This document shows positions 35,401 through 45,942 of a stretch of DNA of 64,000 nt, piece by piece (within the stretch, counting starts at the first letter, position 1; the number at the start of each line of letters is the position of its first letter). The position numbers and the translations under genes were made by a program. Origin of the DNA: Petrosia ficiformis (lineage: Eukaryota > Porifera > Demospongiae > Haplosclerida > Petrosiidae); the NCBI GenBank assembly GCA_947044365.1, contig OX345652.1, positions 1,861,201 through 1,925,200 of the forward strand, given 5' to 3'. Under the pieces are notes generated by a model. That model saw only the letters and a program-made list of their open reading frames with translations, made no database searches and was not told the DNA's origin.

Positions 35401-37857
35401 TCTACTTGTCATCTCTATCTGGAAATATTATAGATACATGTCCGCAGGTCTCCATACAGCTTAGGGAAAGTGATTCCTATCCCTTTAGACTTCAGACCAA
35501 ATCTATTTCAACATTCAACAGTGTCTCAACTACAAGCCTTCTGGAGCCCCAGAACAACCTCAAATGGCATAAATTATTTAAAATGCACTTAACATAGAAT
35601 TTAGTATTATATTATACTGGATATAGAAAAAGCTCTGTAATTTATATTAATTACCTCATTTGGGATGTTAATCATGTTATCACATCATTTCACTCTCTTG
35701 TCACAAGAGCAGTTATTACTTAGTAACCATATAACAACATGATTTTCAGTGCACTATTCTTAAATATCAAGATAGTGCATTTAATATCTAATTGAAAACG
35801 TGATCCATATTAGCTTGTACTAGTTTACCACTCATATACAAACCCTGTTTAAACTTTAAACCCAGTGTACACATATCAGCTAATTTAATTATTATTGTTG
35901 ACTGGTTACATAATTTATTCTGTAAAAAAAAACGTTTTTCGTGACTTGTATAAATTACATTGAAATGTAATAATAGTGCATTTACAAAATGTACATGTAC
36001 CTATTCTTACTGACTCAAAGAACTGAATGTCTGAGTTATACACATGAATATCTATTATTACAGAACCACTCAGAGATATATCCATTCAAGCTGGAGGGCT
36101 GTTATTTGGAAAAATAACATTTAACTTTATTGTTAGCAATACTTTGATTGTGAAAATCATACTAAGGAAAGCAAAATGTGAATGTATCATATCTACAGAC
36201 CAACTAGTGAGTTTAGTCATCGATGTGCAATACATGTTAATAATTATATTGATATATTGATATTTTATAATTTGATACAATATCGATATACAAGCTTTTT
36301 AGGTGTATCGATACACTGGAGTGGAGAGTTTAGTAAACATGGTTTTTCTAATTGAATGACGTTATATCTTAAAGTAATTATAACGACCTTGTGTTCATAA
36401 CTTTGATTGATTTTTTTTTGCCATTTCTTGACAACTACAACCAAACAGGACATTTATTTACATCTTACAAGCATTTAAATTACATCATAATACATCATTG
36501 TATCATGATGCTTTTGTGTCAGCTATATGCAGTAGTTAATTACACATTCCTAAGTGACTTCAAACGTTTTTGTTGCTCTGTAATCTAATGTGTAGTATGG
36601 TGTATTGGAGACAAACATGTCATAATTACAAGCTATGCTAAATTGCACAGTAAAGTGTATCGAATATCAATGTAATTCTTACTATTGTATCACAATGATA
36701 ATATTTTGATGTATTGATACATATTAGACACTTCACTACTATTCTTAATTTAGTTTCTTACGCACTTCATAATTATGTACATGTAATTATAATGATTATA
36801 AATTTAGCAGAATGATAATATACTACTATGTACACCAAAGTCTTAATAACTTTTGCAATTTGTGTATTAATACACACATTTACAATTGTATAGGAATCAC
36901 AAGGACTTTGTGTGAAAAGAAATGTTGATGGCACAGAGATTAAAATTGTTGGACTTCAAAGATTGAAGGTACGTACATCACTTGAGGCATATACATGTTA
37001 CAAAACTAATATGAACTCCATCTTGTGCAGAACCCAACACAAAACTAAAAGATGGAGTAAGGGAAAGGCTAGAGGTCCCTGGCCTCAGCATGACCCTTAC
37101 TCTCAGTCCCATATCAGTATTGTGGTGCCAATACTTGATTACTTGTGTGTATCAATATTAGACAAGGGGTATAGCATTTTGGTACTCGTACTTAAGCATG
37201 TGCTGATTTCTTGAGCAGTACACTCACTGAGTCACAAGCACACAACCAGACTGATACCTACTGGTCAGCTACCCTAACCCTTCAGAAAAATATGACACAT
37301 GTGAAGCACATAGAGAAAAAAATTAAGCAGTTCCTAGAGGCCACAGCCCTTCATTCCACTAGCCACTCTCAGGTCTTTGGGCCTTTCCCGTGATTGTAAG
37401 GAATAGGAGGGAGTGGTGTGAAAATCTGGTTAAGATTATGTATTAACCCTGCTTCTTCCTTTAAAATCATCTATGGCTGACTCAAATGATGTTTTTATAT
37501 TCTATATTCCTGTACTGTTGCTAGGTTACAGTATTTATCACATGATGGAGTATCTTACTGCATAGCTTCAGTTAATTAATTTTTCATGAGGTTATTGTTT
37601 GATTACATTTAATGATGTGAATACATTTTCTTTGGGAGGGAAGTGGAAAAGGGTCCACTTTGTCCTCCTTCCATCCCTGGATCGCACTACTTGATATTAT
37701 TAATTAATATTTCTGCTGGTATTAATCATTATTAACTTCATATCTTTATTATTAGGATCTTAAACTGGAATTGAACTTTCACATCAAAGCAATTACTGAA
37801 GATGGTGAAGTGGCAAAAGATTATCCTGTAATTCACTCACTAGATGAATTAAAGTAA
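20410..37857 (+). CDS. MALT1: MALT1-type paracaspase with expanded Ig array
   Basis: Exons: 20410-20716, 21706-21996, 22931-23002, 23967-24095, 24796-24957, 26504-26794, 27995-28121, 28906-29039, 30597-30638, 31846-31902, 32194-32578, 33508-33597, 34257-34378, 35162-35320, 36064-36206, 36894-36968, 37756-37857. Order: death domain ([17 protein letters not shown], a MALT1 signature), four Ig-like domains with Cys/Trp/YxC patterns, then the caspase-like domain with catalytic His in YYSGHGF and Cys in FFDCCR, then a C-terminal Ig-like region ([12 protein letters not shown]...). Vertebrate MALT1 has two Ig domains before the protease. MALT1 is the Arg-specific protease of CARD-BCL10-MALT1 signalling. 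Exon 27995-28121 has TGA at 28036-28038; skipping it together with 28906-29039 keeps the frame. The ATG at 20410 fixes the start. Family call secure. Confidence 0.9.
23336..23942. mobile_element. Long-TIR element with caggagccca termini (607 bp)
   Basis: In a MALT1 intron. The arms are inverted over about 150 bp with scattered changes: caggagcccataatga, gtaagagtaggagtggtaaa, and further in ctgtctgacc and ctactattttt/ttactattttt. Termini identical to the element at 55013-55763, so one family. No clear target-site duplication. Confidence 0.82.
24333..24661. repeat. Interstitial telomere-like repeat array
   Basis: About 330 bp built from ccctaa mixed with ccctac, ctctac and acttttac hexamer variants, C-rich on the plus strand, inside a MALT1 intron. 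Animal telomeres are TTAGGG; pure TTAGGG runs are short here, so it is either a degenerated telomeric insertion or a hexamer minisatellite. Gly/Arg and Pro/Thr ORFs in it are artefacts. Confidence 0.9.
24998..25100. repeat. (TGTGTCTG)-type microsatellite
   Basis: Imperfect array of tg, tgtctg and tgtatctg units in a MALT1 intron. Confidence 0.9.
25452..26218. mobile_element. Foldback-headed repeat, copy 1
   Basis: Begins with a palindromic head (25452-25550: gttatacacc ... ggtgtataac, enclosing ctactagatttatcaaac and its inverse). The body is shared with 29703-30440 at high identity, ending at the word tggtagaag. It includes the gcctacgcttcacggcgaa block and cccgggaaaataatcccggg. Small ORFs are conserved in both copies only because the DNA is. 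Confidence 0.8.
26222..26454. mobile_element. agtgttgttttagt-family MITE, degenerate
   Basis: Body matches the 13315 element (gttatagttaa, cttactaaaagggg, cagacctgtaatttagtta); right end cacaacact, left end decayed. Confidence 0.6.
27086..27352. mobile_element. agtgttgttttagt-family MITE
   Basis: Left end agtgttgttttagt is exact, right end actaaaactgcact; the body is collinear with 13315-13502. In a MALT1 intron. Confidence 0.75.
27521..27816. mobile_element. hAT-like MITE with agggctggga termini
   Basis: Ends agggctggga (27522-27531) and tcccagccct (27806-27815) are inverted repeats; the next bases (cgattaatcgatt and its inverse) extend the terminal symmetry loosely. This terminal type is usual for hAT MITEs. 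Relative at 18886. Confidence 0.78.
28352..28527. repeat. Dispersed GC-richer repeat, copy B
   Basis: Partner of 4283-4470, in a MALT1 intron: the same ggcccgtagggcc head, ttaaggaagt, cattcccggg and gggcgtggcgcgt. Confidence 0.7.
29703..30440. mobile_element. Foldback-headed repeat, copy 2
   Basis: Same element as 25452-26218, same orientation, about 4.2 kb downstream in another MALT1 intron; differs by small indels (a ~40-bp gap near the head, 7-11 bp elsewhere). Confidence 0.8.
30640..31840. other. MALT1 intron without visible structure
   Basis: AT-rich intron; apart from tacatgtac runs I see no repeat copy, ORF or RNA gene. Confidence 0.5.
32982..33340. mobile_element. TIR MITE with gttgcacctat ends
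   Basis: Inverted ends gttgcacctat (about 32985-32995) and ataggtgcaac (about 33324-33334) enclose a body rich in cctatat words. hAT-like layout, in the MALT1 intron that follows the main protease exon. Confidence 0.72.
34438..34590. mobile_element. Palindromic MITE, diverged relative
   Basis: Core gatgtgatatacccct ... gggctatatcacag and aggacctgttagcatac link it to the 11420/43365 family and to copies at 39479 and 40130. Confidence 0.7.
34783..35018 (+). repeat. Probable tRNA-derived SINE
   Basis: The 5' part has a tRNA-like A box (tggcatgttagttaaag) and B box (ggttcgagc, 34833), followed by an unrelated body and an A-run at 35008-35018. No target-site duplication was confirmed. In a MALT1 intron, sense orientation. 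Confidence 0.6.
35434..35597 (+). other. Possible alternative terminal exon of MALT1
   Basis: After an AG acceptor at 35433 the phase-1 frame stays open for about 55 codons ([14 protein letters not shown]...) to TAG. Used as a last exon it would yield a paracaspase without the C-terminal Ig-like region. The constitutive path 35320 to 36064 also keeps frame and fits the family better. Confidence 0.35.
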
Positions 37858-39258
37858 AGTTTAATACGTTTATATAAACTCTTATCTTATAAACTTCATA
37901 CATTGCAATGTGTACATCAATACAGTCTTTGTCTTTTGTCGTGTATTAATAACTATTATTTTATGCAAATTTGTACTATTAATAAAGAGTTAATAAAATT
38001 ACAAGACTGATATTCTGATCATGCAATTCTTTTAGCAGTTGAAAATCTTTGAACTGCATTTCCACTAAATGCAAATTCTAAAAACTACAAAACCACAACC
38101 AACCCACAATTTATAATGCATATAACCATTAACAAATGGTTATATGCATTATTTTCCAATGGTTTATCGGAATATAATGAGGTTATTCAATGGCTGCTAC
38201 ATGAAGAAGCACCCTGAGGATTGTTGCTGTGTAATAGTTATTCTAATTAGAATCTGTTATATTACAACCTCGATGCTTTGAACATATTTATAACTTCCAG
38301 ATAGATATTCAAGCATCAACTACAACATATTTATAATCAATATTATTATATATTATACAATAGCCAATTTGAAAAGAAAAAGAGAGAGCCAATGTTGATA
38401 TTCTATAGGAGAGAGGTTGGGACCATAAATTTGCTCTATTAAAAAATTTGATTTTGAATTTCAAATTTTACAATTGGGCGCCATGTCTACTGTAGTGATG
38501 GGATAAATTTCCAGTACGATACGATACTGATTACTGCTCATGCAAGTATCGATAGTATCGATTACTAATATGATTACTACTTTTGAGTAATTAATAATGC
38601 ACTTAATCAACTTAGTAACCTAATGAGCGTGGGTGTTAGTCTCGATTTCTTTTTTTTACTGCAGAATTCAATTCTACATTTCAGAAAAAGTGTTTGTCTA
38701 AATATACTTTCTATCAAATTTGTGTTTAGTTTTTGAGTTATTTGCAAAAGAAGTTCCTGATACTGCAAACTTTAAAATCTACGCAAACTCATCGAGATTG
38801 ATTGTATAAGCAAAAAAATTACATGGTTGCAAACTACTATTAAAGAACAATAAAGTTACGAAGAGTTTTTGTTTGTATGCCCTTTAGTTTTTGTTTAAAA
38901 CCATAATAAAAACTCCAATTTCTGCCAGTGGAATTTCTCATTCGTTTTACACTTTCTGAACAAAAACGCCTCGTAACCTTTGAGATATTACACCAGTGTA
39001 TCTTCTACATATTTCGTATCTGCGAAATTTAAGCTTATGTATGAGTTGTGTAGCTTGAAATCGTACGTGGGTTTCTTGTTCAAGAATCCACCATTTTTAT
39101 AATAAAATTTTGCTTTTCATCCACCATTTTATCGAAAACTTTGTACGTCTATCAGTGCAAAACTTTTATTGTGTCATAAGATAGTGATGACGAAATATTA
39201 CTAAATATTCTAATATTACTGGGAGGGTTTATACGGTAATATCGACTAAGGCAAGAAG
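37858..39258. other. Intergenic region, no gene seen
   Basis: AT-rich. About 38500-38600 holds cagtacgatacgatactg and nearby cgatagtatcgatt words like a decayed MITE end. No coding signal. Confidence 0.4.
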
Positions 39259-40366
39259 ATGCCACGTTCAACAACAACTACAAAATATTTTGGAGAAGAA
39301 GGTAATTGTGACACATGTAGGATACATACATTCATGTATAGTACACATACTACAAGTATTGTAGACAGGGCTCTACTATAATTATACAAATATCAAATAT
39401 TATATATATATAAATATATATAAATATATATATATATATATATCTAGTATGATGATGACAACATCCCTTTGATGTGGTGAGTTCTATATATTGTATATAT
39501 AGACCTTCCATGTGCACCATTATGCAAGAGATGTCACCATCATACAATATATTGTATATAGTATGATAATAGGTCCTATATACTTCATATAGGACTCTTC
39601 TTCTGTGTCTTAGGATGTGATATAGCCCTCACAGGTTTGGGTTATATCACATCCTCAGAAACAAACTCAGGTCGTATATTTTGTATATAGGACCTACGTA
39701 TTAGCATACTATATATATATTATACATATATAATTATATATACATATATATGTGTATATATATGTGTGTGTGTGTATATGTATATATGTAATATTTATAG
39801 TATAGTCACATAATTTCAGACTATTTGCTTGATAGCTAAAACTCAACTACATTGTAGCCTCATGATTTTTGAAATAGTTGGTCTATAGATTTTCTGTTCG
39901 TCTATCATTAGTTTTAACCTTTGTCTATCAAAAGTGTCTGGTATTACATTACTATATAATTATATAATTATAATAATATTATAGTAAACTGGGGTATTGC
40001 ATAGTCTAGCATAGCCATGAAGAAAATATTGCATAAGGGTGATATCATCCAAGTTGGTAGGTTTATATCACCGATGTCGTGTATACATGTAGATGTATTT
40101 TGGACATTAGACCAAAAAGATCTTTATATAATATATGTATATTATATAGTATGCTAATACGTCCTATATACAAAATATAGGACCTGAGTTTTGTGTCCAA
40201 GGATGTGAGGACACAAAACGAGGGTCCTATATTCATTATATAGGACCTATTAGCATACTATATACAATATATTGTATGATGGTGACATCTCCTGCATGGT
40301 GTGCAAATGGAAGGTCTATATACAATATATAGGACTCACCATATCAAAGGGATGATGTCACCATCA

Positions 40367-40416
<50 letters not shown>

Positions 40417-43400
40417 GCCCAATTTAAAATGTATGGGCTTATTATAACAATAATAATTATATTATGTATGTACATGTATATATATATATATTATTATAAT
40501 AAACCTTTTCATTTAGAAGAATTCAGGAACAACGAATCAACCTAAGGAAAAGCAAAAGGTATGCACATACACACATGTATACATTGTTGTAGTATGTAGC
40601 CACACCCTTTGTACAGTGGAGGAGGAAGGGTCTCGTTACAAGCAGTTATGTTTGTAGAATGTAAATATTTGCAGGACTGTTAATGCCAGGTGTTTCATAT
40701 GAATCTTGTCACCTCTAATTCTCACATTTTATAAAATTGTAGATTGTAACTTGATTGCTTTGCTGGAAAGTTGAGTTGTTAAAAGACAGCCATGGTTGAT
40801 ACAAAAAAGTACATGTACCAAGACAGAAATACAACAAATCTTCGTTGAGATTTGCGTAATAAGTGCTTTCCTTTTTTTGTAAGCAGCAATTTCATAATTT
40901 TCAAGTTAATAATTCAACACATTATGAACATGTAAAATAGCCAGTTTGTAAAACATAATTATAATTAGACACAGAAATCTATAATATAGTAACATACATA
41001 TATACAATGTACAATACATGTACAGGCATTCCACTACTGTTTGGTGTAGTTAGTTATTGTACAAGAATAAAATAAATAAGGATATAGGGGTATCAAAACT
41101 GAAAAACACAGAAACAAGATTAGGATAGTACCTTAGTAATGAAATTACACACCACTTCCACCCTACATACATGTATATAAGTACTGTATAGCTAGTTTTT
41201 TGCAAGTCCGCTTTTCGTTAACATGTTATTTGCTAGAAACTAACATGTAAGATTCATGTTAAACACAAACAAAGATCATAGATACATGTAGATGGTGAAA
41301 GAGAAAATAAACTGAGTCGCACATTTTACATACACTGATAGATCCTTCTTAAAGACTTTGACTATTTAGAATATTAATATTATAATGAACAAAGTAACAA
41401 TAGCAACAACTATCTCTTACAGAAATCAACCTGCCTACAGAAATCACTTAAATAGCTAAAGTTTTCAGAATGGTCTATATCATGTGGTACACATGTGGAC
41501 ACATGTGGACAGTCTAGAAAATTCTAGATACATGTAAATCCATCCCACATGGTACTAATTGAATGTTCTATATCATGTGGTACACATGTGGACAGTCTAG
41601 TTGATACATGTAATTCCATCCCACATAGTACTAATTATATAAATAATCATGTCAATATTACAGTCACCTGATCCAGTCTATAGTTACTAGTACATACTAG
41701 TTCCTGCTGTTACATGTACTATGTGTGTATTGTGACTGATTGTTACTTTTCTAAGCCAGGGTGGCTGCTTTAGTATTACTGGTTCTTACTGTTACATGTA
41801 CTATGTGTGTATTGTGACTGATTGTTACTTTTCTAAGCCAGGGTGGCTGCTTTAGTATTTTTGTTTTATGAATTTTATAACCCATTTAGCTGCTGTTTAT
41901 TTGTTAATCGTTTCTAAGCCTTTTGCTAATTTTCATGTACATGTATACACTATACAGTCCTGTTGGTTGTAGCGATTGTAGCCCTAGTGTACATTTCTTT
42001 ATGTGCTACATATATACATATATACGGCCATTAATTGACCGAACCCCCTGGAATAACAGAGCTTTAATTAATGTACATACAATGTCATGTACATGTATAT
42101 GTGCATAACATGTATCATGTACATGTATATATGTTACACATGCATGTACATGTACATATAAATAAAAATATATAAAATTATTAGCTGCTTTGAAAGTAAC
42201 CATATAGGGATAGCCCCGTGGTCCATAAAACTACAAATATTCATGTTGTACTGCACATATACTTGAACTACACGTGTACATGTACAATGTACAATGTATA
42301 AATATTCATGTGCATGTATACATGTTAGCTACATATATGTACAATGTACAAATGTTCATGTAACTTGTACTGCACGTATATATTTATACATGTACATGTT
42401 AGCTACATACATATACGTGTACATATAATATACAATTGTACACGGTCATGTACATATCTGCCTGTACATTATGCAATTTGTTGTTGAGTCCATGCTTCGG
42501 TGATTATTCTTTTGGGGGGACTCTTCTTAGAGTCCCTAAATTTAATACATCAAGCAATTTCTTGATTAATAACATAAATATAGCTCTTTGTATTTTGCTT
42601 TATATTTTAATGTACTTTCAGGATCCAGATATTTGTTTAATGTTTGCACATGTGCAGAAATTGAACATGTGACATTATAATTGAAATTATAATTCCAATA
42701 TAATGGCCGCGGAGAAGTTTCTTGCTCTGTGTTACCGGGCTTTCCATACCTGTAGAGTACTGAAGGGATAGTTATAAAAAAACTGCTATTCTATATTTCC
42801 AGCTACCTTGTAGGATACCCATTCTAAACCAAGTTGCCACCTTTGTTGAGCCACTTTAGAACATTGAGTGAGAACTACATGTACATTAAACTGTTTGATG
42901 AATGATTTATCTGGCAATAATTATTATCTTAATGATAGAATACAATGCTGCTAATATGCATGTTACATGACAGTCTTTGTGTCAGTCTTGTGTGCTACAA
43001 CGTGGATATTAATTTAGGAATATAAAGCAAAACGTTAATCGTCGGTAGAGTAAACCACATACATTTTGCACATCAAATTTTTTTTCACATATTTTAGATT
43101 TACATTGTGTTTTTTCTGTGATACAGACATTAATTAGTGTAGTTGTGTATATATATATATATATGTATATATACATGTATATACAGAGGTGTGGAAACAT
43201 TGAGCCAATTACCGGACATTTTGACCTATTTTCACCACTCTTGTCCTGCTCCCCATATACTTTGTATACAGCTCTGTTTCAATTTACCGGACATTCACTA
43301 GATTTATCGGACAAAGTCCTGCATGACTGGCTGTTTCCACACCACTGTATATATATACATATATAGCATACTACCATGGCAACCGTTTGATGTGGTTAGG

Positions 43401-43624
43401 TCTTATATTTTTGTATATAGACCTGTGAATCTTTAATCTATCAGCATACAATATATTGTATATAGTACACTTACAGTTCTTATATAAAACAATATAAAAC
43501 CTTGGTTTAGTGTCCTCGGATGTGATATAGCCCTCGCAGGCTCGGGCTATATCACATCCTTGGACACTAAACCTCGGGTCTATATTTTTGTATATAAGAC
43601 CTGTAAGTGTACTATATATATTAC

Positions 43625-43688
<64 letters not shown>

Positions 43689-45885
43689 TATATATATAAA
43701 ATAGAGTTGGATTTCTATATATTATTGTGCTATTCAACATGCACATGTTTCCAGACTTTCAGGCTGCAGTAAACCCTGACCACAGTGGCATGGTAATTAG
43801 TAGGCCTTTAGTAAAGTAAAAAACTACTGATGTCGAAATTTTACTAAACAAAGACTACATGTACGTCACATCTCTTTATCCATCTACATGTATATGTATC
43901 CCTACTGTGATACTCATAAATTTATGTATTTTATACTAAGTCGCTTTATTCTTACAGGAAGAAACTGTGAAAGAGATTCCGAAATCAGCGGATAAACATG
44001 TATGTCTATGTATCATGAGTGATGTAATATATTACATGTATATTTATATAATATATAATATATATGCACACACTATGTGACACAAAAATGTTAACTTTCC
44101 ATTAGCAGTAAGTATTTAATGAATGTACATGTATTTGGTATAGGCGAACATTACATAATCCTGGGCTTCAAAATCCTCTTACTTCATCTGTCATCTTTAA
44201 CGGATGGCCTGATCCTCCTAGTTATGCAACCATTTTCAATAAACTTGTAGAGAGACTTATGCATTCCTATCTGGCTACTATGCAACCCTTCTTATTCAGA
44301 TTCTTCTGTATAGTTGGAGGTATAAAGAATAAAACACATACTGTAGTAGTATAGAATATGCTGTTTCTTGTAACCATAACTCACAAAGAAATAAACTTGA
44401 AAAACTGCTAAATGTAATTTTGATTGTGTGAATTTTTACTCGTGCTGGTTGGACATCGTTTAAACAAATGCTCTATAAAATGCAATTCAATAAAGCACGA
44501 TACCTAATGCCTTTCAGGAATTGTATTACTTATGACACACCCCTTTGTGAAACAACTGGAACTACCATGCCAAGTTGATATTTTATGCTATAATTAATAA
44601 TAAACTTTTTAAATTTAGAATAATTCAGGAACAACTAAGGAAAAGAAAGAGGTACACATACACACACATGTATACATTCTTGCAGAGTATGTACATTTGT
44701 ACATTCCATCATGGGGGGGGGGGGAAGGGAATGATTGAACAAGTGATATTGAAAAACAAGGCCGAAGCAAATCATATGGATTACAGAAGGTCATGGTCAT
44801 TGCTAAATACATGTAGTTAGCTAATGGAGAACAGTATGGTGAAATCACAAACATATTCTTTCATGGACAGGGTGTACGTAATGTATTTCAAATTCTTGCA
44901 CCATTGCATTCATGTGGAAATCATTCACAAAAGAAGTATTGCCATAGAATATAATTCTGCAGTGTTCACTGGTGGGGTATATGACCACTAGTTTAAGAGA
45001 TAATTATTGGCTATTCAGTATAGTAAGCCCAACACATGCCCATGACTGCATTTATTTACACTGAGCCATCCCTTTCTTTTTGCTTGTTTGTTGTTGCATT
45101 ATCTAGTATTTCTTATTTGCAACATAATTAATCTTGGAATATTACTGTCTTTCTCGGCTTGCAGAGAACAGAACAGACAACAATAACACGAAACTTCCTT
45201 TGCAAGTCTGAATTTAAGTGTACTCATCAGAATTACTGACCTGGAATATTCAAAAAACAAAGAGCTTTTGTGTGATATGAGCTGTTACAAACAAGTTATC
45301 AAATCTGTACATGTACTTTATCTACATACATGTATTTACATTTACAAGTTTACGCTTTTATAGGCTGATGTTTCTGCAATTATATGTAACAGAGACAATA
45401 AACATGTAAGTGTAGCTTTTTACATATACATACATGTATTATGTGTTGGAAGCAATCAAGTCTTCTTTTATTTTCATTAATACTTGATGTTCACCATGAC
45501 CTCAGAAATGTGTTTAACTGATCATCTTACCTGAACCAATTTCATATAATTATCCTTCTTGTTCTTTTTTGTGCATGTCGATTTTTGATCCCTGAACGGT
45601 ATTATTTTTTACCTCAATTGTATTTGATTTCAAGTGCATCTACAGTGTTGTGAGGGTTTGCTAATTTTGTAGTTATACATATATAATACCTACACATAAT
45701 TTTGTTGTAGTGAATTTTAAAATTTTACTGTACTTCTTATGCTACATACCAGATCCATATCTCATACATGTATGTAGAGGAGGGTCTGGCTACACAAGAC
45801 TATTAATACTTTGATACTAATGCTCTTCACTTCATTTGTATAGGAAGATGGTATTCCTTCACCGTTAGAAGAGACTTTATCAGAG
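39259..45885 (+). CDS. Probable upstream micro-exons of the transposase/OTU gene
   Basis: A possible first exon at 39259-39301 opens MPRSTTTTKYFGEEG before a GTAATT donor (phase does not fit the next exon, so uncertain). Then five short exons with AG/GT borders and phase 0 at both ends: 40517-40558, 43958-43999, 44619-44651, 45364-45405, 45844-45885. Four are exactly 42 bp. The peptides are hydrophilic and partly repeated: KNSGTTNQPKEKQK and NNSGTTKEKKE, then endings KSADKH and NRDNKH. They splice in frame into 45943. No ESTs are available; the regular size and phase make chance unlikely. Confidence 0.5.
39479..39740. mobile_element. Palindromic MITE, diverged copy
   Basis: Contains tatagccctcacagg, gttatatcacatcc and tatataggacct blocks, flanked by (AT)n. 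Related to 34438 and 40130. Confidence 0.7.
40130..40415. mobile_element. Palindromic MITE, copy with trimmed core
   Basis: tatatagtatgctaatacg and attagcatactatata form the inverted ends. A second inverted block (catctcctgcatggtg onward) matches in reverse the 39479 copy, which begins catcccttt and also has tatgcaagagatgtcacc. Ends in an (AT)n run at 40370-40415. Confidence 0.65.
41480..41875. repeat. Two local tandem duplications
   Basis: 41467-41640 holds two ~95-bp units (ctatatcatgtggtacacat, tccatcccacat). 41706-41868 holds two ~83-bp units (ctgttacatgtactatgtgt, ctaagccagggtggctgctt). The aagccagggtggctgct word is the inverse of the agcagccacaatggctt words near 32690 and 61550-61700. 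Confidence 0.8.
42050..42470. repeat. tacatgtac-rich block
   Basis: Dense runs of tacatgta, gtacatgtac and atacatgt words, the strongest cluster of a motif scattered over the whole window. Confidence 0.75.
42703..42771 (+). other. Small ORF, 22 codons
   Basis: MAAEKFLALCYRAFHTCRVL then KG and stop. It stands out only by higher GC and an acceptable ATGG start context. Could be a leader exon; nothing else supports it. Confidence 0.15.
43180..43347. mobile_element. MITE with aggtgtggaaac termini
   Basis: Ends cagaggtgtggaaac and gtttccacaccactg are near-perfect inverted repeats; the body has two taccggacatt words. Inserted in (AT)n beside the palindromic MITE. A related right end (tttccacaccactgca) is at 50890-50905. 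Confidence 0.8.
43365..43618. mobile_element. Palindromic MITE, copy 2 of the near-identical pair
   Basis: Matches 11420-11675 base for base apart from about three substitutions, same orientation, 32 kb away. Followed by a long (AT)n tract. Confidence 0.9.
44163..44324 (+). other. Exon-like open segment
   Basis: Open for about 54 codons (RTLHNPGLQNPLTSSVIFNG ... FFCIVGG), between an AG at about 44145 and a GTATAA donor near 44324. No family recognised. It interrupts the micro-exon series and may be a transposon remnant. Confidence 0.2.
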
Positions 45886-45942
45886 GTGTGTCTATCTGTT
45901 ATATACATGTAATTATACATGCAGGTTTATTTTACCCTACAG

